Source: Paenibacillus sp. LHD-117 (GTDB lineage: Bacteria > Bacillota > Bacilli > Paenibacillales > Paenibacillaceae). Taken from it: DNA of 64,000 nt. Made by a program: the position numbers and the translations under genes. The notes below the pieces were generated by a model. The model did no database searches. It had not been told where the DNA came from and saw nothing but the letters and a program-made list of their open reading frames with translations. Each line of letters begins with the position of its first letter. The first letter of the stretch is position 1. The stretch spans positions 1-64,000 of the forward strand of contig NZ_JAVFVT010000004.1 in assembly GCF_030929555.1 (NCBI RefSeq). The letters are read 5' to 3'. This document shows positions 41,209 to 50,861 of this stretch, one piece after another.

Positions 41209-42159
41209 TTATTTAAACCAGCCTTTGTGCCTAAACCATAACAATAGCGTGCTGCCCAGGCTGAGCATGACGAGTAGCACCGCAAAATATCCCCATCTCC
41301 ATCCCAGCTCCGGTATGAAATCGAAATTCATGCCATAAATGCTGGCGATAAACGTCAGCGGGATAAAAATCGCCGTCATGACGGTCAGCGTCTTCATGAT
41401 CGTGTTCATCCGATTGGAATTGATGGACAGATAGTTGTCCCGGAGATCGGCGGTCATCTCCCGGTTGGACTCGATCATTTCGGACAGCTTAAGCAAGTGA
41501 TCGTACACATCCGTAAAATAAACCCGGAACTGTTCCATGTCTTCAATTCGATCGGAATTGATGACGCGGTACAACATGTCGCGCATAGGCACGATGGTTC
41601 TCCTGAGCTTGAGCAATTTGGAGCGGATATCGAACACGTCATCCATCAACGCCTGGATCGACTCCATGCTGACGTTGCTTTCGATTTCATTCAATTCTTC
41701 TTCGATTTGGTAGACGCTGGGGAAATATTGATCCACCAGCTTGTCCATGACCAAATAAGCGGCATGGATGTGGCCGTTGTCCGGGACTTTCTTCTGATGG
41801 ATGACCTTGCTCCACGCATCCTCGATTTCCCTTGATTCATTGTAATGAAACGTTACGATGTAATGGCTCCCAACGAACATATCCACTTCTTCTGCGGCAA
41901 GCGTCTTCTGGTTAATGGCGTGCATCACAAAAAAATGTTCGCCCGCGTAATGATCGAGCTTCGGCCGCTGCAGCAGATGGTAACAGTCCTCCACGGCGAG
42001 CGGGTGAAAATGAAAATGCGTCTCCAGCAGCTTGGCTTCTTCTTCGCTCGGAGCGCAAAAGTCCACCCAATACCACCTGAAGCGCCGATCGTTCAGATCC
42101 GGCAGCGGAACATTAAGGATCAGCTCTTTTTCATGAGTAAAGGCTAACGTACGGATCAT
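41209..42159 (-). CDS. corA: CorA-like magnesium transporter
   Basis: A long acidic and helical N-domain of about 250 residues is followed by two C-terminal membrane segments, with YGMNFDF between them in the CorA GMN signature. The end HKGWFK is positively charged, as in the family. The 316-residue length is normal. It forms a pentameric Mg2+ (or Co2+/Ni2+) channel. ATG at 42159 follows GAGATGGTG. It is a single gene. Transport of Ni2+ is possible, and the urease cluster near by needs nickel, but that link is speculation. Confidence 0.93.
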   Translation of the reverse strand: MIRTLAFTHEKELILNVPLPDLNDRRFRWYWVDFCAPSEEEAKLLETHFHFHPLAVEDCYHLLQRPKLDHYAGEHFFVMHAINQKTLAAEEVDMFVGSHYIVTFHYNESREIEDAWSKVIHQKKVPDNGHIHAAYLVMDKLVDQYFPSVYQIEEELNEIESNVSMESIQALMDDVFDIRSKLLKLRRTIVPMRDMLYRVINSDRIEDMEQFRVYFTDVYDHLLKLSEMIESNREMTADLRDNYLSINSNRMNTIMKTLTVMTAIFIPLTFIASIYGMNFDFIPELGWRWGYFAVLLVMLSLGSTLLLWFRHKGWFK

Positions 42160-42309
42160 CGAACACCATCTCTTTCCATACCTTATTAGCAACATTATAC
42201 CCGAGGCTCAGTGTGGGGACAAAGACGTTTCGCGAATATAAAAAGCCAACAAAAGGGCATGAATCGTAAATCTTTGGCTATTCGGAAGATCGAGATGGAC
42301 GAAGACGGC

Positions 42310-43218
42310 TCAAAGCGGCCGCCATTCCTCGTCCGTTAGGTCCGCCATAACGGCCATCGCCGCTTTGCTACCGGAGGCCGCGGCATAGATCAGCTGGGAA
42401 GGCATCACATAAGCCGAATCCCCGGCCGCGTAAACGCCTTCCGCGGTGGTTCTGCCCCACGCGTTGGTTTCGATGCCTCCGTTATCGGAGGTTTGATAAC
42501 CCAGGGCTTCATCGAACATGGCATTCGGCAGTAAAGCGGAACCGATCAATCCTCCGCTTCGTTCAATGAACGTGCCATCCGCGAAGTGGACCCGCTCCAG
42601 CATACCGTCGCTTCCAGCAAACGACGAGACGGGCGTATCCACGATCCGTATGCCTCTGGACGCAAGCAATTCACGTTGATCCTCCGCCAGAGTATCGCGG
42701 CCGTTCGTGCACACGACCAAATCCCGACTCCAATTCAGCAGCAGCTTGGCCGTATGGAACACATGCGGATGGTCCGATACGAGCACGAGCGGCTGGTCCC
42801 GCAGCTCCCAGCCGTCGCAGAACGGGCAGTTGAACAAGCTCTTGCCGTAAAAATCGCGCAAGCCTTCGATATCGGGCAGCACTTCCCTTAATCCGGCAGC
42901 CAAGATCAATCTGTGGGCTAACACTTGGTCGCCCGACGATGTCCGAAGGTCAAAACCTTCTTCGGTCCTGCGAATCTCGTTCACCTCGGCCGGAACATGC
43001 CGGACCGTGGGATAACTCAGCACCTCCTCATAAGCGATCCTCCGAAATTCGGCAGGTTGAACGCCATCCCGCGTGATGAAGCCGTGTGAGGCGTGCGTCA
43101 CACCGTTCCTCGGCTTATTATTGTCAAGAAGCGCTACGCTCCGTCTGGCTCTTCCAAGCACAAGCGCCGCATTTAATCCCGCCGGCCCTCCGCCGACAAT
43201 GGCACAATCGTAGATCAT
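42310..43218 (-). CDS. Thioredoxin-reductase-like FAD oxidoreductase
   Basis: About 302 residues. The FAD site is CAIVGGGPAGLNAALVLGRA at 5-24; CPFC at 131-134 is the redox disulfide; the C-terminal FAD motif reads VYAAGDSAYVMPSQLIYAAA. The NADPH part (LVLVSDHP near residue 145) lacks the usual GGGxxA pattern, which places it in the group of ferredoxin/bacillithiol-type reductase-like proteins and not in true TrxB. A partner is not visible. ATG at 43218 follows GGAGGG. Confidence 0.85.
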   Translation of the reverse strand: MIYDCAIVGGGPAGLNAALVLGRARRSVALLDNNKPRNGVTHASHGFITRDGVQPAEFRRIAYEEVLSYPTVRHVPAEVNEIRRTEEGFDLRTSSGDQVLAHRLILAAGLREVLPDIEGLRDFYGKSLFNCPFCDGWELRDQPLVLVSDHPHVFHTAKLLLNWSRDLVVCTNGRDTLAEDQRELLASRGIRIVDTPVSSFAGSDGMLERVHFADGTFIERSGGLIGSALLPNAMFDEALGYQTSDNGGIETNAWGRTTAEGVYAAGDSAYVMPSQLIYAAASGSKAAMAVMADLTDEEWRPL

Positions 43219-43258
43219 TTGCAATCCCTCCATATAATATACTTTAAAGACCCATAAT

Positions 43259-43333
43259 ATCCGTAATTAGCCCTAAAATGACGCATCGCCCTCGTATCAG
43301 ATGGACGATGCGGACACTTTGCCTATTACGGAT
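43259..43333. repeat. 75-bp palindrome upstream of the reductase gene
   Basis: ATCCGTAATTAGCC at the left pairs with GCCTATTACGGAT at the right, and GCATCG pairs with CGATGC inside. The gap 43219-43748, about 530 bases, holds this palindrome and copy C of the four-module repeat and no gene. Confidence 0.65.
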
Positions 43334-43478
43334 TTAATGACTCTATAATAACCCTGAAACTACACCGCGTCAAGATGCCGCCGCCAAGGCGAAGAAGCGA
43401 ACTAGTAGAACGATCCTAAAATTCCGTAACCATCGCGACTTCGGCGATCCTTCAAACGGTATGCCGAACTGAAAAGAT

Positions 43479-43667
43479 GGCTAACGGAGCACACAGCCGT
43501 TATTTTGCCTTTCATGCCTCATTCTAAAATCTAACGGAGCTACGCGCGCTTATTGGACGGATTTCTAGGGAAATAGTACTGTTTGATGGCCAATAGCGGC
43601 CTCCAGCTCCGTTAGAATTTGTAAACAAACGATTTTAATCGAATAACGACTGTGGCCGCCGTTAGCC
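43479..43667. repeat. Four-module palindromic repeat, copy C
   Basis: Best preserved of the three copies, 189 bp: 43479-43506 and 43529-43556 forward, 43590-43620 and 43640-43667 reverse. The outer pair shares GGCTAACGG...CACAG.CGTTATT and the inner pair TCTAACGGAGCT...TATTGG. No nuclease-like gene is beside it. It lies between the urease operon end and the reductase gene. Confidence 0.88.
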
Positions 43668-43748
43668 ATCTCAAACGGTTGCCATCGAACTGTAGATCAT
43701 GGCTGTATGGCAAATGTAGAGTAGTAACGGTAATTCAGAATCGAACTA

Positions 43749-44606
43749 CTAGCCCTGCAGGAGCCGTAGAGGCGGGAGACCGAGCAACTGGTCGCGCGCG
43801 GCGTCCCACAGCTCGCGCATGAGCGCCTGCAGCGGCCACGCGGCGGTGGAGCAAGCGGACACGGCGGCGCCGTGTTTGTAGGTCGTCGATGCGGCCGCCG
43901 CGACGGGATGGCCTTCCGGCGCCGCATGCGCTTCGATGACCTCCTGCAGCCGCTCGATCAAAGCAGGGTCAACCCGGTCCGAGAAGACGAAAAAATAAGC
44001 CCAATGCGTCATTCCTTCCCAGCTTCCGACCGCATGAAGCCTGTGATACTCCGGAGAAATCCGCTGCCGCTGAGCGAATATCAGCTCATCCTCCGCGTAG
44101 ACGCTCAGTCGGTTATCATACTCGCGATAGCGGAAACGCTCGCCTCGAAGCCCGCGGCCCGGGCACAACACATCCGCTTGCATCCAGACGGAGCCGGGAC
44201 GCAGACGAACCGTCGTTTCGCTTCGGAACGCCGCGTCCTTGTACAACATAACCGGCTCGGGCATATGCTCCACTATGGCGCCTGCTCCGAGCCTGAACGT
44301 TTGGCTTAGCGAAGCGGAACCGCCATCCCCGCAAGGATGAACCTTCATGAACGATTGGTTCGTGATCATGACATGCGTACCTTCGCCGGCCGTCCATTCC
44401 ATCTCGTACCGGTCGCCCTCCAGCATTCCAGGCGACACGTCCATTACGATCGCCGCCAATTGCCGACGGATTTGGAAAGCCTTTGCGATTTTGACCGGCG
44501 CGGTATGGTATTTGTCCCGGATCTCCGTCTTGCCCCCGGAGAGAACGAAAGCGGCCCGAAGAACGGACCGCTGCCCGACCTCCGCTCGCGGCTCAGGAAA
44601 CGCCAT
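43749..44606 (-). CDS. ureD: Urease accessory protein UreD (UreH)
   Basis: About 285 residues. Motifs of UreD are visible: [12 protein letters not shown] near residue 33, [15 protein letters not shown], and [19 protein letters not shown] with the conserved PEP stretch. UreD, UreF and UreG form the complex that loads nickel into UreC. The start is set at 44606, overlapping the ureG end by 14 bases, since the upstream part of the frame is antisense-like and does not match the family. It is the last gene of the operon. Confidence 0.88.
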   Translation of the reverse strand: MAFPEPRAEVGQRSVLRAAFVLSGGKTEIRDKYHTAPVKIAKAFQIRRQLAAIVMDVSPGMLEGDRYEMEWTAGEGTHVMITNQSFMKVHPCGDGGSASLSQTFRLGAGAIVEHMPEPVMLYKDAAFRSETTVRLRPGSVWMQADVLCPGRGLRGERFRYREYDNRLSVYAEDELIFAQRQRISPEYHRLHAVGSWEGMTHWAYFFVFSDRVDPALIERLQEVIEAHAAPEGHPVAAAASTTYKHGAAVSACSTAAWPLQALMRELWDAARDQLLGLPPLRLLQG

Positions 44607-45327
44607 GTCGATGGGGCGCCGCGGACGAATCGATTTGGATGACATGCGCGTGCGCATGGCCGCGCGCATGGGCGATTTCGTGCTCCAGCCAAGCGACGAT
44701 CTCGTCCAGTCCGTCTTCACCGCGTAGGTTCGAGAAGACGAAAGGCCGATCGCCGCGCATCCGGAGCGAATCCTCTTCCATCACCTTGAGGCTGGCGCCG
44801 ACATGAGGAGCGAGGTCGATTTTGTTAATGATCAGAAGATCGGAACGCATAATGCCGGGACCGCCCTTGCGCGGAATTTTTTCCCCTTGCGCCACGTCGA
44901 TGATGTAGATGAACCGGTCGACAAGCTCCGGGCTGAACGCCGCCGCCAGATTGTCGCCGCCGCTCTCGATGAAGATCAGCTCCAGCGGCTGGAATCTCCG
45001 CTCCAGCTCCTCGATCGCTTCGAAGTTCATCGAAGCGTCCTCGCGGATGGCCGTATGCGGGCAGCCGCCCGTCTCAACGCCGATAATCCGTTCCTCGGGC
45101 AGCACGCCCGTATGAAATAGGATACGCGCGTCTTCCTTCGTATAAATATCGTTTGTAATGACGGCCACGCTGTACTTCTCGTGCAGCTCGCGCGTCAGCC
45201 GTTCCACGAGCGCCGTCTTGCCGGAGCCGACCGGCCCTCCGATGCCGATTCGAATCGGCCTGCCCGTTTCGATGACCGGGCTTTCCCAACCTCCGTGCGA
45301 ATGCGTATGTCCTTGTCCTTGGCACAT
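44593..45327 (-). CDS. ureG: Urease accessory GTPase UreG
   Basis: A GTPase with P-loop [15 protein letters not shown] at residues 30-44, the [10 protein letters not shown] block, the metal-binding [19 protein letters not shown] (Cys-Pro-His), [18 protein letters not shown], and [13 protein letters not shown] hydrolysis drives nickel delivery to urease. The 244-residue protein is about 40 residues longer than usual at its ends, and both ends are His-rich (HTHSHGG at the N-terminus and HARGHAHAH plus PHRH at the C-terminus). This may replace part of the nickel storage of UreE, which is absent here. ATG follows AAGGGGGA. Confidence 0.95.
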   Translation of the reverse strand: MCQGQGHTHSHGGWESPVIETGRPIRIGIGGPVGSGKTALVERLTRELHEKYSVAVITNDIYTKEDARILFHTGVLPEERIIGVETGGCPHTAIREDASMNFEAIEELERRFQPLELIFIESGGDNLAAAFSPELVDRFIYIIDVAQGEKIPRKGGPGIMRSDLLIINKIDLAPHVGASLKVMEEDSLRMRGDRPFVFSNLRGEDGLDEIVAWLEHEIAHARGHAHAHVIQIDSSAAPHRHGVS

Positions 45328-45359
45328 GGTCCATTCCCCCTTGATCTTCGTTAACTTTC

Positions 45360-46052
45360 CTACGACATAAACAATCTGGAATACAAACGCTCGTGCGCCA
45401 TCATGCCAAGCTCGGCCATCGGCATATTCGAATAGGCTTCTTCAGGCTCCAAGGCATCGGACTCGCGAAGGGCGTCTTCGATGAGCGGCGTCAGCCGGGC
45501 GATCAGCACCTGCCCTTCCGTCTGCCCGATGGGCATCAACCGGAGAGCGCTGTTCACGCAATGGACGATGCAGGCGTACAAGTACCCTCGCATCGCCTCC
45601 TCGCGTCCGGCGCCAAGCAACCAGCAAGTATAACCGTGCGCGAGCGGATGCGCGCCGAAGCAGCGGCCCTCCGAGACCGCGGCCGTTATCGGCTTCCAGT
45701 CGAAGGTCGGGTGCAGCTTCGCCGCGAGCTGCAGCAGCCGCCGCCCCATCTTCTCCGCACCGCTTCTCGACTCGGCGGACAGCCTCTGCACGTGAATCCA
45801 ACGTTCCGTCTCCCACAGACGTTCCCAGTCCATCGACGGCGCATCCCGGTACACGGCCTTTACGATGAGCGCGTCAGACGTCGACCAGCTCTGCAGCAGC
45901 ATCGCCGACACGTAATCGTACAGCCCGGCTGCCGTCGTCAGCCGCCCGTTCTGCACGAGCGTCTCAAGCCCGAAGGAATGCGAGAAACCGCCGATCGGAA
46001 GCGCCGAATCCAACAGCTGATGCATCGCCAGCAGGCGAGTCGATTCGTTCAT
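45360..46052 (-). CDS. ureF: Urease accessory protein UreF
   Basis: A 230-residue helical protein with the UreF entry [20 protein letters not shown] and the later [20 protein letters not shown] and [20 protein letters not shown] segments. It acts as the adaptor between UreG and the UreABC-UreD assembly. ATG follows AAAGGAGAG, and the gene lies 12 bases after the ureC stop, in the same transcript. Confidence 0.93.
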   Translation of the reverse strand: MNESTRLLAMHQLLDSALPIGGFSHSFGLETLVQNGRLTTAAGLYDYVSAMLLQSWSTSDALIVKAVYRDAPSMDWERLWETERWIHVQRLSAESRSGAEKMGRRLLQLAAKLHPTFDWKPITAAVSEGRCFGAHPLAHGYTCWLLGAGREEAMRGYLYACIVHCVNSALRLMPIGQTEGQVLIARLTPLIEDALRESDALEPEEAYSNMPMAELGMMAHERLYSRLFMS

Positions 46053-46064
46053 GCGTTCTCTCCT

Positions 46065-47780
46065 TTAGAACAAAAAGTAACGCTGAGCCATCGGAAGCTC
46101 GGCGGCAGGGAGGCACGTAATGACTTCCCCGTCAACCGTCACCCGGTACGTCTCCGGATCGACCGCCAGCTGCGGAGTCCCGTCGTTATGGATCATGTCC
46201 TTCTTCGTAATGGAACGGCAGCCTTTCACCGGCTCGATCCGTTTCTGCAGGCCAAGCTGCTTGGCGATTCCGCGGTCGTAAGCGGCTTGCGACACGAACG
46301 TCACGCAGCTAGCGAATACCGCTTTGCCGAAGGCGGCAAACATCGGCCTGCCGAAGACGGGCTGCGGCGTCGGAATCGACGCGTTTGGATCGCCCATCTG
46401 CGCGTACGCGATGGAACCGCCCTTCAGCACGAGATCCGGCTTCACGCCGAAGAACATCGGCTGCCATACGACCAGATCCGCCAGCTTGCCGGCTTCGATC
46501 GAGCCGACGAGATGCGAGATGCCGTGGGTGATGGCGGGATTGATCGTATATTTGGCAATGTATCGTTTGATACGGAAGTTGTCTCCGTCCTCCGCATCCG
46601 GCGCGAGCGGCCCGCGCTGCCCTTTCATCTTGTGCGCGGTCTGCCACGTCCGGATGATGACCTCGCCTACCCGCCCCATCGCCTGCGAATCGGAGCTGAT
46701 CATGCTGAACACGCCCATGTCATGCAAAATATCTTCAGCCGCGATCGTCTCCGGCCTGATGCGGGAATCCGCGAACGCGACGTCCTCGGGGATGCTGCTA
46801 TCGAGGTGATGGCACACCATCAGCATGTCGAGATGTTCTTCGATCGTATTAATGGTGAACGGCCTGGTCGGATTCGTGGAGGAAGGAAGAACGTTCGGAT
46901 GGCCCGCCGCGACGATGATGTCGGGCGCATGGCCTCCGCCCGCGCCTTCCGTATGGTAAGTATGGATCGTTCGGCCGCCGATCGCCGCGAGCGTATCTTC
47001 GACGAAGCCGGCTTCGTTCAGCGTATCCGTATGGATCGCGACCTGGATGTCGTATTGATCCGCTGCGCGCAGGCAGGTATCGATCGCGGCGGGCGTCGTT
47101 CCCCAATCCTCGTGCAGCTTCAGGCCGATCGCGCCAGCCTCGATCTGTTCCACGAGCGGTGCCAGCGAGGAGGCGTTGCCCTTGCCCGTAAACCCCAAAT
47201 TCACGGGGAACGCTTCAGCCGCCTCCAGCATGCGGCGCATATGCCAGGCGCCGGGCGTGACGGTCGTCGCGTTCGTGCCCGTAGCCGGTCCGGTGCCGCC
47301 GCCGATCATCGTCGTTACGCCGGAAGATAACGCCGTCTCGATCTGCTGCGGGCAGATGAAGTGGATATGCGCATCGACGCCTCCGGCGGTTACGATCTTG
47401 CCCTCGCCTGCGATCACTTCCGTGCTGGCGCCGACGATCATTCCCGGATGGACGCCGTCCATTATATCGGGATTGCCGCCCTTGCCGATGCCGGCGATCA
47501 GGCCGTCCTTAATGCCGATGTCGGCCTTCACGATCCCCCAATGATCGATAATAAGCGCATTCGTAATGATCGTATCCAGAACGCCTTCGTCGCGCAGCGC
47601 CCCGCTGGATTGCCCCATCCCGTCGCGGATGACCTTTCCTCCGCCGAACTTGCACTCATCGCCGTACACGGTATAGTCCTGCTCGACGACCGCCCACAGC
47701 TCCGTGTCCGCAAGCCGTACCGCGTCGCCGGTCGTCGGCCCGAACATGGCTGCATAGCTGCGCCGGTCCATTCGGCTCAT
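46065..47780 (-). CDS. ureC: Urease alpha subunit UreC
   Basis: Catalytic subunit of 571 residues. The active-site parts are present: HIHFICPQQ (nickel His pair), [20 protein letters not shown] with the lysine that is carbamylated and the two His after it, and [20 protein letters not shown] with the flap His. It hydrolyses urea to ammonia and carbamate with two nickel ions. ATG at 47780 overlaps the ureB stop as ATGA after GGGGGAGACCCC. Full-length and probably active. Confidence 0.97.
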   Translation of the reverse strand: MSRMDRRSYAAMFGPTTGDAVRLADTELWAVVEQDYTVYGDECKFGGGKVIRDGMGQSSGALRDEGVLDTIITNALIIDHWGIVKADIGIKDGLIAGIGKGGNPDIMDGVHPGMIVGASTEVIAGEGKIVTAGGVDAHIHFICPQQIETALSSGVTTMIGGGTGPATGTNATTVTPGAWHMRRMLEAAEAFPVNLGFTGKGNASSLAPLVEQIEAGAIGLKLHEDWGTTPAAIDTCLRAADQYDIQVAIHTDTLNEAGFVEDTLAAIGGRTIHTYHTEGAGGGHAPDIIVAAGHPNVLPSSTNPTRPFTINTIEEHLDMLMVCHHLDSSIPEDVAFADSRIRPETIAAEDILHDMGVFSMISSDSQAMGRVGEVIIRTWQTAHKMKGQRGPLAPDAEDGDNFRIKRYIAKYTINPAITHGISHLVGSIEAGKLADLVVWQPMFFGVKPDLVLKGGSIAYAQMGDPNASIPTPQPVFGRPMFAAFGKAVFASCVTFVSQAAYDRGIAKQLGLQKRIEPVKGCRSITKKDMIHNDGTPQLAVDPETYRVTVDGEVITCLPAAELPMAQRYFLF

Positions 47781-48145
47781 GGGGTCTCCCCCTTCCACGC
47801 GGCAAGCCGCTCCTTCGTTTCCGGAGGCATCGCTCCGGCTACAGCTGCGCCTTGGCTAAGGCCGTTCAAGCCGTAGGACAGCTTGGAGCCTCCCAGCTCC
47901 ACGAGCGAGACCGGCTTCTCTTCGCCCGGCTCGAACCGGACGGCGGTGCCCGCCGCTATGTCGAGCCTCATCCCGAACGCGGACGCCCGGTCGAACGATA
48001 AGGCACGATTCACTTCGAAAAAATGAAAGTGGGAGCCGACCTGAACCGGCCTATCTCCCGTATTTACGACGATAAGTCCTGCCTTGCGGCGACCCGCGTT
48101 TAATTCGATCTCTCCTTCAGCCGTCCGATATTGACCTGGTATCAT
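47777..48145 (-). CDS. ureB: Urease beta subunit UreB
   Basis: The 122-residue structural subunit has [40 protein letters not shown] and [17 protein letters not shown], all characteristic. ATG follows GAGGGGGG. It is separate from UreA, the usual form in Firmicutes, and overlaps ureC by four bases. Confidence 0.96.
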   Translation of the reverse strand: MIPGQYRTAEGEIELNAGRRKAGLIVVNTGDRPVQVGSHFHFFEVNRALSFDRASAFGMRLDIAAGTAVRFEPGEEKPVSLVELGGSKLSYGLNGLSQGAAVAGAMPPETKERLAAWKGETP

Positions 48146-48186
48146 TGCGGCCCCCCTCGTAATCTATCTATCTGCGGCAGCGGCGG

Positions 48187-48492
48187 TTAACCCGTGATCG
48201 GATGGTGGATCGTCACAAGCTTCGTTCCGTCCGGGAACGTCGCTTCCACCTGCACCTCATGGAGCATCTCCGCAATGCCGTTCATTACCTGATCCTTGCG
48301 CAGCACCTTCGAGCCGTGGTCCATCAGCTGCGCAACCGTCATGCCGTCCCGTGCGCCCTCCAACACCTCGGAAGTAATCAACGCCACGCTTTCCGGGTAA
48401 TTCAGCTTCACTCCGCGATTTAACCGGCGTTTCGCTAGATCCGCAGCTATCGTTATCAACAGTTTCTCTTTCTCTCGATCAGTCAATTGCAC
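48187..48492 (-). CDS. ureA: Urease gamma subunit UreA
   Basis: About 101 residues: [20 protein letters not shown] at the start, [20 protein letters not shown] in the middle, [20 protein letters not shown] at the end. GTG at 48492 is preferred over GTG at 48504, because AGAGGTGA then stands eight bases away and because UreA usually begins MxLTxREKEKL. It is the first gene of the operon, controlled by the promoter and TnrA/GlnR box upstream. Confidence 0.95.
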   Translation of the reverse strand: MQLTDREKEKLLITIAADLAKRRLNRGVKLNYPESVALITSEVLEGARDGMTVAQLMDHGSKVLRKDQVMNGIAEMLHEVQVEATFPDGTKLVTIHHPITG

Positions 48493-48526
48493 GCGATTTA
48501 TCACCTCTTACCCTAAAATTACCTTT

Positions 48527-48555
48527 ATTATAGTTCCGAATCCGAAGGAAGTAAA
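48527..48555 (-). promoter_or_regulatory. Urease operon promoter
   Basis: On the minus strand, -10 TATAAT at 48532-48527 and a weak -35 TTTACT at 48555-48550, 17 bases apart. The expected start of transcription is near 48520, 28 bases before the start codon. Confidence 0.65.
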
Positions 48556-48563
48556 TCAATTTA

Positions 48564-48580
48564 TGTAAGATTAATTAACA
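48564..48580 (-). promoter_or_regulatory. TnrA/GlnR nitrogen-control box
   Basis: TGTTAATTAATCTTACA on the minus strand fits the consensus TGTNA-N7-TNACA at every fixed position. Its centre is about 52 bases before the predicted transcription start, where TnrA is known to activate. A weak -35 fits an activated promoter. Confidence 0.75.
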
Positions 48581-48603
48581 TGAAATCTATCAAAATAACA
48601 AAA

Positions 48604-48638
48604 AAATCGAGAATATCCGGTGTGGATAGACTCGATTT
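48604..48638 (-). terminator. Terminator of the D,D-carboxypeptidase gene
   Basis: AAATCGAG and CTCGATTT arms with an inner TATCC/GGATA pair, then a run of T on the minus strand. It insulates the urease promoter. Confidence 0.85.
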
Positions 48639-48657
48639 GACACAAACCTAACAACCA

Positions 48658-49602
48658 TTACTTTCCAACAGCAGCGGCGATTGTCCTTTTTTCTACTTCA
48701 AAACCCATATCGTACAGCGCCATCGTTTCCGTAAATCTTGCTTCCTTGCTGGAAGCGCCCATGACGACGGAGATCAGCCGTTTACCGTCTCTCTTCGCCG
48801 TTCCCGTGAAGCAATAACCGGCGTTCGGCGTATAGCCGGTCTTTAGCCCGTCGTTGCCCGGATAGGCAAACGGCTTGTCCTTAAGCATCCAATTCGTAGC
48901 CGCCAGCGCCTGCTGGCTCGTCGGCACCTTCACGCTGCTTCGGCTCGTCACGTCCAGCACCTCGGGATATTTGCCGATCAGATACCCGGCAAGCTTCGCC
49001 GTATCCTCAGCCGTCAGCAAAGAGTCCTTCTCTGCGGCGGCGCCCGCATATGGCGCGATATCGGCGCGGCTAAGCCCCGAAGCGTTGCCGAATACGGCGC
49101 CCGGCGACAACCCGATTCGCTCGGCCCGCATATTCATGCGCTGCACGAATGTTTCCTCCGAGCCGCCGATATGCTCAGCAAGCGCAACTGCCGCGTCGTT
49201 CGCCGAATAGACGGTCATCGCGTCGAACAGCTCCCTGACGGTAATCACGTCGCCAACGCTCAATCCCATGCGGGCTCCCGGCACTTGAGCCGCATAGCCA
49301 GTCGCCGTTACTTTATCATTCCATTTGATCGTTCCTTCGTGAATGCCATCGAGCACGAGAATTTCCGTCATCATTTTGGACATGCTTGCCGGCGGCAAAG
49401 GCTCGTCGGCGTTTTTGGCGTACAACACGTCTCCCGTCGAAGCATCCACCAGTATAGCCGCTTCCGCTTGCAGATCCACGCTGCCAGCGGTCGCTCCTCC
49501 TTCTATTCGCTGATAACCGATATATACCGCAGCCGCGATTGCCGCGACCGCCGCGATTTTCCAGGCGCCTCCGGCGCTCGATCTTTTCGATACTCTTCTC
49601 AT
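48658..49602 (-). CDS. D-alanyl-D-alanine carboxypeptidase, DacF/DacA type
   Basis: A 314-residue peptidase S11 protein that trims the terminal D-alanine of peptidoglycan stem peptides. An N-terminal membrane anchor (KIAAVAAIAAAVYIGY, 15-30) precedes the catalytic domain: Ser73-Met-Ser-Lys76 in PASMSKMMTE, Ser133-Ala-Asn135 in YSANDAAV, and GLKTGYTPNAGYC with the KTG triad. It ends near residue 314 without the long C-terminal amphipathic domain of DacA. It lies behind a two-component system on the same strand with a 150-base gap that contains a possible response-regulator site. Confidence 0.93.
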   Translation of the reverse strand: MRRVSKRSSAGGAWKIAAVAAIAAAVYIGYQRIEGGATAGSVDLQAEAAILVDASTGDVLYAKNADEPLPPASMSKMMTEILVLDGIHEGTIKWNDKVTATGYAAQVPGARMGLSVGDVITVRELFDAMTVYSANDAAVALAEHIGGSEETFVQRMNMRAERIGLSPGAVFGNASGLSRADIAPYAGAAAEKDSLLTAEDTAKLAGYLIGKYPEVLDVTSRSSVKVPTSQQALAATNWMLKDKPFAYPGNDGLKTGYTPNAGYCFTGTAKRDGKRLISVVMGASSKEARFTETMALYDMGFEVEKRTIAAAVGK

Positions 49603-49692
49603 GATGCAACAAAGTCTCCTTCCGTTATGGCTCTCTACACTTTGAAGTATAGAGATCCAAACTTAAGGAGACCGTAACCGAATCATAAATAA

Positions 49693-49715
49693 ATCTTAAA
49701 TCCATCTAAAAGGAT
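49693..49715 (-). promoter_or_regulatory. Possible response-regulator site upstream of the carboxypeptidase gene
   Basis: ATCTTAAATCCATC followed by TAAAAGGAT shares 16 of 23 positions with the perfect inverted repeat at 51648-51670. It lies about 90-110 bases before the carboxypeptidase start. Confidence 0.4.
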
Positions 49716-49751
49716 GTTCAAATCGTCCATCGGACTTTTTGTACTCGTATT

Positions 49752-50861
49752 TTAAAGCTTCGGAAGCGTAACCCGGAACGCCGTGTATTCGGCGTTGCTG
49801 ACGACGTCGATCGTCCCGCCGTGTTTCTCGATGATGCTCTTCGAGATGGCGAGGCCGAGTCCCGAGCCGCCTGACCATTGCGTCCGGGACTTATCTACGC
49901 GGTAGAACCGGTCGAACAAATAGGGGAGATCGACTGCGGGTATCGGCTCGCCGTAATTCACCACTTCCGCGACGACATCTCGTTCGCGGGAATGGATCGC
50001 GATATCGACCCGCTTGCCTTCCTTCCCGTACAGCATGGCGTTGGAGATCAGATTCTCGAACACCCTTACCAGCTTGGCGGCGTCGGCCTGTATCATGACC
50101 GTCGTCTCCGCGCTCGCGAGTCCGCTCTCCATCCCGGCTTCCTGCAGCGGCATATGGTACTGCACGAGAAGCTGGCCAAGCATCTCGACCAAGTTGATAG
50201 GGGCTAGCCGCAAAGCGATCGTGTCGTGGCGCATTCGCGTATATTCGAATAAGTCGTTGATTAGATCGTGCAGGCGCTGCGATTTCTCGTACGCGATGCT
50301 GACGTATTGCCTCAGCTCCACCTCGTCCCGGTAGCCGTCTTGGTCGATCAATCCCAAGTAGCCGACGACGGAGGTGAGCGGCGTGCGAAGGTCATGGGAA
50401 ACATTCGTGATCAGCTCGTTTTTCGTCTGCTCGGCCCGCCGTTCCTCATCCAGCGCCTGCTGCAAACGATTGGAGAGCCGATTGACATTGCCGGCCAGAA
50501 TTCCGATCACGCCGGAGCGGACGGGAATTTGGTAGTTGAGATCCAGCTGTCCGTCCGCGATGCGGCCGATCGCGTCGTTCACCTTGCCGATCGAAGTGAA
50601 CATGACCCACTGCAGGAGCAAGTACCAGCCCAGGAACAGAACGCCCCACAGGAACACCATGCCGACCGTTCCCGTATTATTCAGGAAGGCCCCCCCCACG
50701 CTTCGAATGAAATACAGACTGGGGAAATTGTTCGTCATGAAAAACGCGACTGCGAACAGCAGCGACAAACAAACCAGAGCCAGCACACTGCTTGCGATCA
50801 AATTCAGCAAAGAGCGCCATACGAGGCGCGCAGCAATGTTATCCTTCAATTTTGTAGCCAA
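49752..50861 (-). CDS. Sensor histidine kinase, VanS-like
   Basis: A 369-residue membrane kinase: two membrane segments (near 20-42 and 66-85) with a short extracellular loop of about 25 residues, a HAMP-like linker (IGKVNDAIGRIADGQLDLNY), phospho-acceptor His156 in ITNVSHDLRTPLTSVVGYLG and the ATPase part (FENLISNAMLYGKEGKRVDI; GGSGLGLAISKSIIEKHGGT). The short loop suggests a signal sensed in or near the membrane. It begins at TTG inside the end of the response-regulator gene (23-base overlap). Likely phosphorylates that regulator. Confidence 0.9.
   Translation of the reverse strand: MATKLKDNIAARLVWRSLLNLIASSVLALVCLSLLFAVAFFMTNNFPSLYFIRSVGGAFLNNTGTVGMVFLWGVLFLGWYLLLQWVMFTSIGKVNDAIGRIADGQLDLNYQIPVRSGVIGILAGNVNRLSNRLQQALDEERRAEQTKNELITNVSHDLRTPLTSVVGYLGLIDQDGYRDEVELRQYVSIAYEKSQRLHDLINDLFEYTRMRHDTIALRLAPINLVEMLGQLLVQYHMPLQEAGMESGLASAETTVMIQADAAKLVRVFENLISNAMLYGKEGKRVDIAIHSRERDVVAEVVNYGEPIPAVDLPYLFDRFYRVDKSRTQWSGGSGLGLAISKSIIEKHGGTIDVVSNAEYTAFRVTLPKL

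Noticed and set aside
45393..47330. A 645-codon plus-strand frame across the urease genes
   Set aside because: It is antisense to ureF and ureC, which are certain. Long open antisense frames are common in GC-rich genes; no ribosome site or domain.
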